This document shows, piece by piece, positions 20,404-29,299 of a stretch of DNA of 64,000 nt. This stretch comes from an uncultured Clostridia bacterium (GTDB taxonomy: Bacteria > Bacillota > Clostridia > TANB77 > CAG-508). Made by a program: the position numbers and the translations under genes. Within the stretch, counting starts at the first letter, position 1, and each line of letters opens with the position of its first letter. The notes under the pieces are model-generated. The model saw nothing but the letters and a program-made list of their open reading frames with translations. It had not been told where the DNA came from and did not search any database. The stretch lies in assembly GCA_948530865.1 (NCBI GenBank), contig CAOTKV010000006.1, positions 1 to 64,000 of the forward strand, read 5' to 3'.

Positions 20404-22776
20404 TCATTTTCTTAATTCAGCTCCAAAGTTTTTCTCCAAGCTTTCTATTACTTTTTCAACTATTGGATTTATTTCTTCGTCTGTTAATGTTTTACTGTTT
20501 GAACCAAATGTTAATGAATAAGCAACGCTTTTCTTATTTCCTAAAATTGGATTAGTATAAACATCAAATAATTTTGAACTTACAAGTAAGCTTCCTGCTG
20601 CTTTTTTTATTACTTTAGATATTTCATCTGATGTAATATCTTTATCAAGTATTACTGCTATATCTTTATTTACTGTTGGGTAAATTGAAATATCTTTAAA
20701 TTTCATTTTTCCAACTTTTTTTGCAAGTAATTTATCTAAGTTAATTTCTAAAACAAATACTGGTTCTTTTGATATTTCTGGATGAATTCTTCCCACAACA
20801 CCAACAACTTCACCATTCACATTTATTTCAGCAACTTGCCCTGGATGAAATTCTTTTAATGTTTCTTTTGGAAGTACAAAACTATATCTGTTTCCATATC
20901 CTAAATAATCTAATACTTCTTCTGCCACACCTTTAATAACATAGAAGTCTACATTTTTCTTATTATCTATTCCTAAATAATATTCTCCAGTCATTAATGC
21001 ACATATTTTTTTATCTTCGCCATATTGTTCTTCTTTTTTCCAGAACCCTTTTCCTATTTCAAATAAACATACATCTTTAATATAACGAGATTTATTATAT
21101 TCATAAATTTTGTATAATGAAGGAATTAAGCTATATCTTAAAGCATTTCTCTCTTCTGTCATTGGATCTAACAATCTTAATTCTTCAAACTTGTCGTTTG
21201 TGTATTGATGTACATTTTTATCATTTATTAATATATAAGATAATGTTTCATTTAAACCTAAAGAAACCATTTTATTTCTAATTTCTCTATCTGTTTTATC
21301 AACATATCCAAGTTTGATTGGTGATACTGGTAATTTTCCTTCTATATTATCAACACCATAAATTCTTCCAACCTCTTCAATTAAATCTTCTTTAATTGAA
21401 ATATCCATTCTTCTTGTTGGTACAGATACTGTTATAACATCTCCAGCTAAAGAAGATACAAAATTTAATCTTCTGAAAACATCAATTGCATCAGGCGCTG
21501 TTAATTTAGTTCCAAGTAAACTATTTATATCATTGGCTGTTATATCAATCTTCTTTTCTGATTTATCTGTTTTATCATATACTACAGTGCCTGTTTGAAT
21601 TGTAGCATCTGCATATTCTTCTAATAGTTTTACAGCTCTTTCCATTGCCATGTAAGTTCTATTTGGGTCTAAACCTTTTTCAAAACGATTACTTGCTTCA
21701 CTTCTAACTATTTTTTTAGATGTTTTTCTAACTTTAACAGAATCAAATATAGCAGATTCAATTAAAACATTTTTTGTATTTTCTTCTATTTCTGTATCTA
21801 ATCCACCCATAACTCCTGCTAAACCTATAGCTCTTGTTCCGTCTGAAATTACAATATCTGTTTCTTCTAATTCTCTTTCTATTTCATCTAAAGTTGTTAA
21901 TTTTTCGCCTTTAGTTGCCATTCTTGTTTCAATAACATTTCCTAATCTATCAGCATCATAAAAATGTAGTGGTTGACCACATTCAAGCATTACATAGTTA
22001 CTAATATCTACAACATTATTAATTGGTCTTATTCCAGATGATATTAATCTATTTTTAATAAAATCTGGACTTTCTTTAATTGTTACATTTAAAGCTTTTC
22101 TAGCTAAGAATAAACTACAATTTTCTGTATTTACTTTTACGTTAAATGATTTTTTTAAATCTTCACCTGATTCATTATGTGATAAATCTATTTGTTTTAC
22201 TGGTTTATCATAAATTGCTGCAACTTCATATGCCATACCTAAAATGCTTAATAAATCTCCTCTATTAGCTGTAAGTTCAAAATCTACAACTTCATCATCT
22301 AATTTTAAATATTCTATTGGATTTTTTCCAACTGGAGCATCTTCTGGTAATATATGAATTCCATTTTTATCTTCTTCAGATAAGAATTTTTTATCAATTC
22401 CGATTTCATATAAAGCACAAATCATTCCATTTGATTCTTCGCCTCTAATAACCCCTGCTTTTATCGTTACATCTCCTGGAAGCTCAGCACCAGGAAGAGC
22501 AACTATGACTTTAATTCCAGCTCTTACATTTGGGGCACCACATACGATTTTTGCTACTTCTGTTCCAATATCTACTTTGCAACAATGTAAATGGTCTGAA
22601 TCAGGATGAGCTGTACATTCTAAAACATTACCAATAACAAGTTTTGTAGCTGGAACTAATTTTTCTGCTGAATCATATTCATTACCAACTCTAGTCATAT
22701 CTTCTGCTAAAGTTTTTATATCTATATTTTCATCTATATCTACATAATCTTTTAAGAAATTTTTACTTAATATCAT
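20404..22776 (-). CDS. pheT: Phenylalanyl-tRNA synthetase beta subunit
   Basis: PheT forms the alpha2-beta2 enzyme that charges tRNA-Phe. The 790-residue protein has the bacterial layout: an N-terminal EMAP-like tRNA-binding domain (about 40-150, TKLVIGNVLEC...PGAELPG), the B3/B4 editing domain with FDSVKVRKTSKKIVRSEASNRFEKG, the B5 domain, the catalytic-like core and a C-terminal FDX-ACB anticodon-binding domain (YPTVNKDIAVILD). I start at the ATG at 22776, one base after the pheS stop, behind AAAGGA; in-frame codons further upstream lie inside pheS. It is controlled by the T-box ahead of pheS. Confidence 0.97.
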   Translation of the reverse strand: MILSKNFLKDYVDIDENIDIKTLAEDMTRVGNEYDSAEKLVPATKLVIGNVLECTAHPDSDHLHCCKVDIGTEVAKIVCGAPNVRAGIKVIVALPGAELPGDVTIKAGVIRGEESNGMICALYEIGIDKKFLSEEDKNGIHILPEDAPVGKNPIEYLKLDDEVVDFELTANRGDLLSILGMAYEVAAIYDKPVKQIDLSHNESGEDLKKSFNVKVNTENCSLFLARKALNVTIKESPDFIKNRLISSGIRPINNVVDISNYVMLECGQPLHFYDADRLGNVIETRMATKGEKLTTLDEIERELEETDIVISDGTRAIGLAGVMGGLDTEIEENTKNVLIESAIFDSVKVRKTSKKIVRSEASNRFEKGLDPNRTYMAMERAVKLLEEYADATIQTGTVVYDKTDKSEKKIDITANDINSLLGTKLTAPDAIDVFRRLNFVSSLAGDVITVSVPTRRMDISIKEDLIEEVGRIYGVDNIEGKLPVSPIKLGYVDKTDREIRNKMVSLGLNETLSYILINDKNVHQYTNDKFEELRLLDPMTEERNALRYSLIPSLYKIYEYNKSRYIKDVCLFEIGKGFWKKEEQYGEDKKICALMTGEYYLGIDNKKNVDFYVIKGVAEEVLDYLGYGNRYSFVLPKETLKEFHPGQVAEINVNGEVVGVVGRIHPEISKEPVFVLEINLDKLLAKKVGKMKFKDISIYPTVNKDIAVILDKDITSDEISKVIKKAAGSLLVSSKLFDVYTNPILGNKKSVAYSLTFGSNSKTLTDEEINPIVEKVIESLEKNFGAELRK

Positions 22777-22777
22777 T

Positions 22778-23827
22778 TTAATTTTCATCCTTTCTATCAA
22801 ATTGACTTAAAAATCTGACGTCATTTGTATATAAATATCTCATATCAGTAATTCCATATTTAAACATTGCAAGTCTATCTATTCCTGTTCCAAATGCAAA
22901 TCCTGAATATTTTTCTGGATCATATCCATTCATTTCTAAAACTCTTGGATGAACCATTCCTGAACCTAAAAGTTCTATCCAACCTGTTTTCTTACAAAGC
23001 GGGCAACCCTTTCCACCACATTTAAAACATGTAACATCTACTTCATAAGATGGTTCTGTAAATGGGAAATAACTTGGTCTAAATCTTAACTGAGTATTTG
23101 AACCTAACATTTTTCTCATGAATACTTCTAAAGTTCCTTTTAAATCTGCAAGTGATGTATTTTTCTCTTTGTAGTCTATAACTAAACCTTCAACTTGATT
23201 GAATTGATGAGAGTGTGTTGCATCATCTTCTCTTCTATATGTTTTTCCTGTACAAATCATTCTGATTGGTGATTTTTCTCCATTTGCAATCATAGTTCTT
23301 GCTTGAACAGCTGATGTTTGAGTTCTTAACAAATATTCTTCTGTTATATAAAAACTATCTTGCATATCTCTTGCTGGATGACCTTGTGGAAGATTTAATC
23401 TTTCAAAACAGAATTCATCTGTTTCAAGTTCTGGACCTTCTACTACATCATATCCCATTGAAACAAATATATCTTGTATTTCTTCAATAACTCTGTTTAT
23501 CGGATGTTTGCTACCTCTTGTAATTTTTGTACTTGGTGCTGTTATATCAATTTTTTCTTTTTCTAGCTTTTGAGCCATTGCTTTTTCTTTTAAAATTGCT
23601 TCAGCACTTTGAATTTTTTGTTCAATTTCATTTCTTGCTTCATTTACTAAACTACCAACTTTAGGTCTTTCTTCTTGTGATAATGCTCCTAATCCTTTTA
23701 AAAGATTTGATAATTCACTTTTTTTACCTAATAGTTTTACTTTCAATTCTTGTAACTCTTGCAAATTTTGAATTTCTTCAATTTTCTCTTTTGCAGTATT
23801 TCGAATTTGTTCGATTTTCTCTTTCAT
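22778..23827 (-). CDS. pheS: Phenylalanyl-tRNA synthetase alpha subunit
   Basis: PheS is the catalytic subunit that makes Phe-AMP and transfers Phe to its tRNA. It has an N-terminal coiled coil (about 1-85) that binds tRNA, then the class II core with motif 2 (LRFRPSYFPFTEPS) and motif 3 (FGTGIDRLAMFKYGI). A four-Cys insert, CFKCGGKGCPLC, precedes motif 3. The start is ATG 23827 behind a perfect AGGAGG; codons further upstream belong to the leader. The length of 349 residues is normal. Its stop codon is separated from the pheT start by one base. Confidence 0.97.
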   Translation of the reverse strand: MKEKIEQIRNTAKEKIEEIQNLQELQELKVKLLGKKSELSNLLKGLGALSQEERPKVGSLVNEARNEIEQKIQSAEAILKEKAMAQKLEKEKIDITAPSTKITRGSKHPINRVIEEIQDIFVSMGYDVVEGPELETDEFCFERLNLPQGHPARDMQDSFYITEEYLLRTQTSAVQARTMIANGEKSPIRMICTGKTYRREDDATHSHQFNQVEGLVIDYKEKNTSLADLKGTLEVFMRKMLGSNTQLRFRPSYFPFTEPSYEVDVTCFKCGGKGCPLCKKTGWIELLGSGMVHPRVLEMNGYDPEKYSGFAFGTGIDRLAMFKYGITDMRYLYTNDVRFLSQFDRKDEN

Positions 23828-23854
23828 CTTTATCCTCCTATTTTTATTATTTTT

Positions 23855-24111
23855 GAAAAAAAGAAGCATCCATCTATAGGACGCTTCTTCTTTGACGTGT
23901 TACCACCTAAATTTATTAATAAAAATTATTAACCTCATTTTAGTTATAACGTAACAAACGCTTACAGCTACTTATTTTCACCATAAGAACCTCAAAAGTG
24001 AATTTTCAGTAAATTATATATAAACAAACTCTCAGCGTAACATTTGTTTTCTCTTTAATATATTTAGCTAATTTACCTACTTTGCTTTTTATTAGCGGTT
24101 TTAAATATTAT
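23855..24111 (-). promoter_or_regulatory. T-box riboswitch of pheST
   Basis: The leader carries the T-box core AGGTGGTAACACG (complement of 23895-23907), a version of AGGGTGGNACCGCG. It contains UGGU, which pairs with the ACCA end of uncharged tRNA. A terminator follows: an 11-bp stem (23861-23871 with 23879-23889) and a T-run. A UUC in the sequence GAGGTTCTTATGG (near 23990) is a plausible Phe specifier, not proven. Binding of uncharged tRNA-Phe would favour antitermination and raise pheST expression. Confidence 0.9.
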
Positions 24112-24117
24112 GTTAAT

Positions 24118-24146
24118 ACTATAACACACTTTAAAATAAATTTCAA
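24118..24146 (-). promoter_or_regulatory. Sigma-A promoter of the pheST T-box transcript
   Basis: On the minus strand TTGAAA (24141-24146), 17 bases, then TATAGT (24118-24123). The predicted start near 24111 gives a leader of about 280 bases, the expected size for a T-box. Confidence 0.8.
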
Positions 24147-24152
24147 GTATTT

Positions 24153-24350
24153 TTATCTTCCATCATCATCATTGATTTTTTCTGCTTTTTTATTAGAAGC
24201 ATTTAACTCATTAAATATTTCCTCAGCAGCTAACATTCTATTTTTTTCTTCATCAACAACATACTCAATTTCTTTCAAAGCTTTCCCAAATTGTGGATTA
24301 GATTTCCAACCAGTTTCGAAAGCATCATTTACTTTATCTGCAAAATTCAT
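24153..24350 (-). CDS. Small hypothetical protein, 65 residues
   Basis: The function is not recognised. The sequence MNFADKVNDAFETGWKSN is followed by an amphipathic, charged helix and an acidic Asp-rich end. There is no membrane segment or Cys. ATG 24350 is chosen because AGAAGGGATGTTACA precedes it; a possible upstream start would begin in the preceding gene. It starts 13 bp after the stop of the 24364-25239 gene and forms a small operon with it. Confidence 0.65.
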   Translation of the reverse strand: MNFADKVNDAFETGWKSNPQFGKALKEIEYVVDEEKNRMLAAEEIFNELNASNKKAEKINDDDGR

Positions 24351-24363
24351 TGTAACATCCCTT

Positions 24364-25239
24364 CTAACCAATCATATTAGATAATTCATTACTTCTAAAA
24401 CTTTCTATTCTAAGATTTAATGGATCAAGAATTGTTGCTTCAACTATCCTTGCTGTATTAAATCTACAAATAAAAAATTTAGTAATTTTTTTAAATACTT
24501 TTGGTTTTCTAATATTTTTAGCAATAGATCTTCCACCAACTTCCATAGCTTCAAATATTGCTCTTTTCTTTTGCTCATTTAATCTTTCAATTTCAGAATT
24601 TATCAAAGAAATTTCTTTTTCTATCTTAAAAATTGATTCTTGATTTTCTTTTTTATTGTTTTCAGCCATAATTAAACTTACTGAATTTTTTGCTTCAACT
24701 TCATCAATAACATCTTGGGCATCCATCGCTTTAAATATCAAATTAGTATCTACTGGTGCACTTTCTTCTTTTTTAGCTTTGATTTTATCTAAAAAAAACT
24801 TTACTTTATTTTTTACTGTATTTTGTACTTCATCATTTTCTTTTTGATTTATTCTTCTATTTATTTTTCTATATAAATATTCTTCATTTAAAAGTGAACC
24901 CAAAAGTGAAGCTTCTAATTCAACTTTTCTTAATATTAATTGTTCAATTTTTTGATCATAAAAGTTTCCTAATTCTATTAAAGTATCTTTATAGTTTGCT
25001 AATATCCCAGAAACTTTATCTCTTATTTCATCATAATCTTTTGATGTTTCTTTAAATTTAGGATTAACTTCATATATTCCTACTTTTACAGCATTCATTT
25101 GTGCATTTACTTTATCATTTATTGTATCAAATGATACCTTATTTATATAAGCTCTGCAAACAAGAGCATCAGCTTTCACTCTATCTTCTGATTCATCATA
25201 TAATTTTTTTAAGTTTTCGCAAATTTTTATTTCATCCAA
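24364..25239 (-). CDS. Hypothetical coiled-coil protein, 291 residues
   Basis: I do not recognise the family. The protein is predicted to be helical and highly charged, with a long coiled coil around residues 200-235 (EKEISLINSEIERLNEQKK) and a Lys-rich basic region near 245-265. No membrane helix or signal peptide is seen. AGGAG lies 11 bases ahead of TTG 25239; a GTG at 25251 overlaps that site, so TTG is the likely start. It sits between two very small genes with 13-16 bp gaps, a three-gene operon of unknown role. Confidence 0.7.
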   Translation of the reverse strand: MDEIKICENLKKLYDESEDRVKADALVCRAYINKVSFDTINDKVNAQMNAVKVGIYEVNPKFKETSKDYDEIRDKVSGILANYKDTLIELGNFYDQKIEQLILRKVELEASLLGSLLNEEYLYRKINRRINQKENDEVQNTVKNKVKFFLDKIKAKKEESAPVDTNLIFKAMDAQDVIDEVEAKNSVSLIMAENNKKENQESIFKIEKEISLINSEIERLNEQKKRAIFEAMEVGGRSIAKNIRKPKVFKKITKFFICRFNTARIVEATILDPLNLRIESFRSNELSNMIG

Positions 25240-25255
25240 GGCAGTGCACACTCCT

Positions 25256-25405
25256 TTATTTATTATTCTTTAGCATCTCTTTCACACTATTAAAATTCTC
25301 TTTTTTGTCAGATTCAATCTCTCTTAATAACCATTTTAATTCATCTACATTCATATAGTCTAAATTGTAAATTCTATTCTTATAAGCAATAGTTCCTAAT
25401 TTCAT
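25256..25405 (-). CDS. Very small hypothetical protein, 49 residues
   Basis: The open frame MKLGTIAYKNRIYNL... ends in a charged helix (KWLLREIESDKKENF). AGGAGTGCC precedes the ATG, and the stop lies against the ribosome binding site of the next gene, which supports translation coupling. The function is unknown. It opens the operon 25405-24153. Confidence 0.6.
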   Translation of the reverse strand: MKLGTIAYKNRIYNLDYMNVDELKWLLREIESDKKENFNSVKEMLKNNK

Positions 25406-25470
25406 AGGCACTCCTCCTAAACTCATCTATAATATTTATATATATAACATTTAAATATGTCAATATATTT

Positions 25471-26460
25471 TTAATATTCAATTGAATTTGTTGCACCACC
25501 ATTTGTTTTAACTCTATACATTTTATACATTTGATTATTATTATCACTCTTATCTAAATAATATAAAACTCCATTTGCTATATTAATTTTAGTTCTTTCT
25601 GCTTGAATTTTAACAATAGCAATTGATTTTTTACCTTTTAAATCACATCTACAGATTTGTTTATTAGTTGCATCATAATAATAAATTTTCTTATCTGTAA
25701 CATTATATGTTTCATTATTAACAAAATTTGTAACTGTTTGCTTAGATTTTCCATTATTCTTGATTTTGCATAAAGCACCTTCTGAATTGTCATAAAAATA
25801 TATCCAATTCTTCAAAACTTGAAAGTTTCTTATATTATATTCTTTAGAAATTTCTTTATTATTGTCGCCATTTGTACTAATAGAATATAAATATCCACTA
25901 TTATTTGTATAATATACTTTTCCTTTTGATACAACAAAATCATTAATTCCACTTTCAACTATAGTTGTTTCTGTTAAATCTTCTAATGATAATTTAACAA
26001 TTCTCATTTTTTCTTTATTTGTTATATAAAATACATTATTATCTTCTATATAAAATTTACTCATTGGAGTTGATAATGTTGTAATTTTTTCATTATTTTC
26101 TCCATTTGTATCAACTTTTTTTAAATCTATTGTATTACTTTCTGAAATTGTTAAATAATATAATGTATTTTTTACTAAAGTGATTGAATAAGCAGTTTCA
26201 TCTGTAAGTTTTGTTTCTTTTTTACCTTTAACTTTAAATATTCCTGATTCATACTTATTATAATAAACAGTATTTCCATCAGCAATTGCTAAACCTGCAT
26301 TATTATTTGAATAATTTCCAAAAGGTTTTTCTGGTGAAAATGCTCTCAATATTAAACTTAAAATTCCTATAACAAGAATTATTGCTACTGCTAAAATCGC
26401 AATAACTAATGACAAACGTTTTTTATTTACTTTAATTTTACTATTTTTTTTAGTTCCCAT
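25471..26460 (-). CDS. Membrane-anchored DUF5050-like beta-propeller protein
   Basis: The 329-residue protein has a basic N terminus, one membrane helix (about 15-37) and a C-terminal domain made of repeated strands of the type NTLYYLT / NNVFYITN / GKVYYTNNSGYLYSIS / KIYYYDATNKQICR. Such aromatic repeats are typical of DUF5050 domains with a propeller-like fold, held outside the membrane. The ligand is unknown. It begins 13 bp after the stop of the 714-residue protein upstream and is probably cotranscribed with it. ATTGGAGAAATATT precedes the ATG. Confidence 0.8.
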   Translation of the reverse strand: MGTKKNSKIKVNKKRLSLVIAILAVAIILVIGILSLILRAFSPEKPFGNYSNNNAGLAIADGNTVYYNKYESGIFKVKGKKETKLTDETAYSITLVKNTLYYLTISESNTIDLKKVDTNGENNEKITTLSTPMSKFYIEDNNVFYITNKEKMRIVKLSLEDLTETTIVESGINDFVVSKGKVYYTNNSGYLYSISTNGDNNKEISKEYNIRNFQVLKNWIYFYDNSEGALCKIKNNGKSKQTVTNFVNNETYNVTDKKIYYYDATNKQICRCDLKGKKSIAIVKIQAERTKINIANGVLYYLDKSDNNNQMYKMYRVKTNGGATNSIEY

Positions 26461-26473
26461 AATATTTCTCCAA

Positions 26474-28618
26474 TTAATTATTTGTTATATTAAATTCAGA
26501 ATCTACTTTAAATGTATATATATCTATTGCTATAATAGCACTATTTTCTGTTACAGCTGATGATACTTCATATCCATCTATTTGCAAGTTTTCCAAGTTT
26601 TGTATTGTAAATTCCTGCTGATTTTCTTGTGCTTCATTTCTCATACTTGATATCTTTGCTTCTAAAAGTTTCTGAGCATCACTTCTGGTAATGTTATTTA
26701 AAATTTTATCAATATCCTGTTTTCTTCCTGTATTTGTATCTATAAAATTAAGCTTATCATTCTTCTGCAATTTAACAAGCTCAATTTTTTCTTTAATAGC
26801 TTGTATTGTTAAATTATAATCTTCTTCAGATAAATTATCTAAAAATAAACAATTTTCATCTGTTAAACTTTGAATTTCTGCACCTTTTGTAGTAAATTTT
26901 ATATTTGTATCTGCACTAAATTTACTTTCATTTTCTTTAGTAGAAAATGTTATTATAAAATTATTTTTCACAGAATTAGAATTAATAGAACCTTCAAAAT
27001 CTGACTTTATATTTATTTTTTTGTTTATTTTTTCATTTTCAATAAAATTTATTAATAAATCGAATGATGTATTTGAAGTATTTGAAATTTTATCAATTTC
27101 TATAGAATATCCATTTGTTTCATTCTCAATAAGTTCTGTTTCAAGTTCATTATCTGTTTCAAAATTTAACAATGGATTCTTGCCTTTGTATAAATATGTT
27201 ATCTTTAATTTATTTTCAATATCATCCTTTTTTAAAACTTCTAAATCAATAGTATTTTCATTTGGCAAAACAATACTTATTTTTTCTGCTTTTTCATTTG
27301 AAGCATAAACTGTTACTGTTAAACCATTTCCTGTAAGGTTGTCTACTTTGGTAATAAATGAATCAATTTCTTCTTGAAGTTCTTCTAAATTCTTATTTAT
27401 TTTTAGTCCTAATATAAATTTAACAATATCTTCATATTCATATATTTTATTAAGTTTTTCCAAATCAACTGTAGTTGTTTCATTTACTGGTTCTAAATTT
27501 GTAATATTAGTTAACTCAAGTTCTTGAGTACCCGTAGTTTGCTCTTCATTTATATTTTCTTCTTGTTCTACATTTTCTAAATCTTCTTGCTGTTCATTAT
27601 CAAAATTTTCTTCACTATTATCTTCAATAAATTGTTCTGTATTAAATTCATTTGTTTCGCCTTTAATAGGTTCTTCTTCTGGATTTTCTTGCATATTTTC
27701 TTCTTGCTGATTGATTTCTGATTCTTCTTCATTATCATCAATAGGAACAACACTTGGAACTGTTACTTTTACTTGTGGAATTTCTTCTGGTTCTGTTTCA
27801 TTAATAAATTTTTTTAGAAATTCCTCATTATTTCTTAAATCTTTTAAAGTATCTACTAATATACTGTTTAATTCTTCTTGTGATAATTTCAATGTATATC
27901 CTGTTACAGATATATTTTTATCGTTTTGATTAATTGCAAAGTTTTCTTGAATTGTAAACTTTTCTTCAGGTAATTTTTCTGCAATTTTTGAAATATTATC
28001 AGATATAAATTTATTTATTTCATCTTCTGTTAAATCTATTTTTTCAGTTTTAAATAATTTGTCAATTCTATCTTTATCAAAATCAAGATTATATAATTCT
28101 TTTAATTTTTCATAATGAACTCCAACATGATTATTAACAACATCTCCATCATATATTGCAATTCCTAATAAATCTGTAATTAAATCTGCTTTAAAAATTT
28201 CATTTCCTGAATAATCTATTCCAAGTTCACTAAATGTTTTATCATCTTCAATATTTTTTTGATTTTTAAGATTAAAAGTAAAATTATTTATATCTCTACC
28301 ATCAAAGCTTTGTGTTTCATCATTAGTTGAAAAATTAATAGTACTATTTAATTCATAATTTGAATTTAATAGTTTACTACTTAATTCTTTATACATATTT
28401 TCAGAAGTAATTTCTTTTACATTACTAGTAGCTAAATGTTCGAAAAATAATTGTTTTGTACTAACAGTTTTATATTTAGTAAAATACCAATAAGCCACTA
28501 TCATTCCAATTAAAATTATAAATAAAAATATAATAAAAAATAATAAGCCTTTTTTACTTTTTTTATTATTTATATTACGATTTGCACCAATATAAATATC
28601 TTCAATGTTATTATTCAT
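26474..28618 (-). CDS. Large membrane-anchored protein with acidic linker, unknown function
   Basis: The 714-residue protein has a cytosolic head of 25 residues, one membrane helix (about 27-48) and a large extracytoplasmic part. Residues about 290-375 form a Glu/Gln/Asn-rich, low-complexity stretch that looks like a flexible spacer between two folded parts. The second part contains beta-rich segments similar in texture to the first. No catalytic motif is seen. GAGGGAAAGG precedes the ATG. It lies directly upstream of the DUF5050-type protein, and the two may form an envelope complex (inference). Confidence 0.75.
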   Translation of the reverse strand: MNNNIEDIYIGANRNINNKKSKKGLLFFIIFLFIILIGMIVAYWYFTKYKTVSTKQLFFEHLATSNVKEITSENMYKELSSKLLNSNYELNSTINFSTNDETQSFDGRDINNFTFNLKNQKNIEDDKTFSELGIDYSGNEIFKADLITDLLGIAIYDGDVVNNHVGVHYEKLKELYNLDFDKDRIDKLFKTEKIDLTEDEINKFISDNISKIAEKLPEEKFTIQENFAINQNDKNISVTGYTLKLSQEELNSILVDTLKDLRNNEEFLKKFINETEPEEIPQVKVTVPSVVPIDDNEEESEINQQEENMQENPEEEPIKGETNEFNTEQFIEDNSEENFDNEQQEDLENVEQEENINEEQTTGTQELELTNITNLEPVNETTTVDLEKLNKIYEYEDIVKFILGLKINKNLEELQEEIDSFITKVDNLTGNGLTVTVYASNEKAEKISIVLPNENTIDLEVLKKDDIENKLKITYLYKGKNPLLNFETDNELETELIENETNGYSIEIDKISNTSNTSFDLLINFIENEKINKKINIKSDFEGSINSNSVKNNFIITFSTKENESKFSADTNIKFTTKGAEIQSLTDENCLFLDNLSEEDYNLTIQAIKEKIELVKLQKNDKLNFIDTNTGRKQDIDKILNNITRSDAQKLLEAKISSMRNEAQENQQEFTIQNLENLQIDGYEVSSAVTENSAIIAIDIYTFKVDSEFNITNN

Positions 28619-28734
28619 AACCTTTCCCTCACTTTTGGTTATTTTTTTAATTTATTATATATTGTTAGAATTATTATATAAAAAAACAAAAAAAATAACA
28701 ACAATAATTTAATATTTCATACAATTTTATATGA

Positions 28735-28767
28735 CAAAAAAGACGTTACTTTGCGTAACGTCTTTTC
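28735..28767 (-). terminator. Terminator of spoVG
   Basis: A 12-bp perfect stem (AAAAGACGTTAC, 28737-28748 in plus-strand order, with 28754-28765) is followed by T residues on the minus strand, about 40 bp beyond the spoVG stop. Confidence 0.9.
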
Positions 28768-28802
28768 AATACTTTTATACTAAAAATAAATTTTCAATAA
28801 AA

Positions 28803-29081
28803 TTATTCAGCTGATTCTGCTGTTTCAGCATCTGGAGCTTCATAAGCTTCTAAAATAGCTTTTTGAATTTTTTCTCTAGTTTCAGCATTGATTGGATGAG
28901 CTATATCTTTAAATTCTCCGTTTGGAGTTTTTTTACTAGGCATAGCTATGAATAATCCATTTTGACTTTCGATAACTTTGATATCATGGATAACGAATTC
29001 TCCATCAAATGTTACTGAAGCTACTGCTTTCATTCTGTTTTCTAAATTTACTTTTCTTAAACGTACATCTGTTATTTGCAT
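28803..29081 (-). CDS. spoVG: Septation/sporulation regulator SpoVG
   Basis: SpoVG is a small nucleic-acid binding regulator that affects septation and sporulation. The 92-residue sequence opens with MQITDVRLRKV and contains FDGEFVIHDIKVIE and FIAMPSKKTPNGEFKDIAHPI, the family's most conserved parts, followed by a short acidic, Ala-rich tail. ATG 29081 is used because AAAGAGGTG precedes it; the GTG at 29093 is inside that site. A sigma-H type promoter lies upstream, matching the classical control of this gene. Confidence 0.97.
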   Translation of the reverse strand: MQITDVRLRKVNLENRMKAVASVTFDGEFVIHDIKVIESQNGLFIAMPSKKTPNGEFKDIAHPINAETREKIQKAILEAYEAPDAETAESAE

Positions 29082-29141
29082 TGTTTTAAGCACCTCTTTC
29101 TTATCGTTTTATACATATTTTAAATTATGTACTAATAAATT

Positions 29142-29169
29142 ATTCTACATAAAAAAATTTTTTCCTTCT
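29142..29169 (-). promoter_or_regulatory. Sigma-H-type promoter of spoVG
   Basis: On the minus strand AGAAGGAAA is followed after 12 bases by GTAGAAT. This matches the sigma-H pattern RNAGGAWWW-N11-12-RNNGAAT. spoVG is the textbook sigma-H gene in Bacillus, which supports the call. Confidence 0.7.
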
Positions 29170-29299
29170 TTTTTTGAAAAAATATTTTGTATTTTTTTGA
29201 TTTTTTTTAGTATTCAAAAATTATTTAATAATCTTGAAATTCTCTCTTCATAATAGTATAATCTAAAATGCAAATATATTTTGAAAGGAATGTTTTATA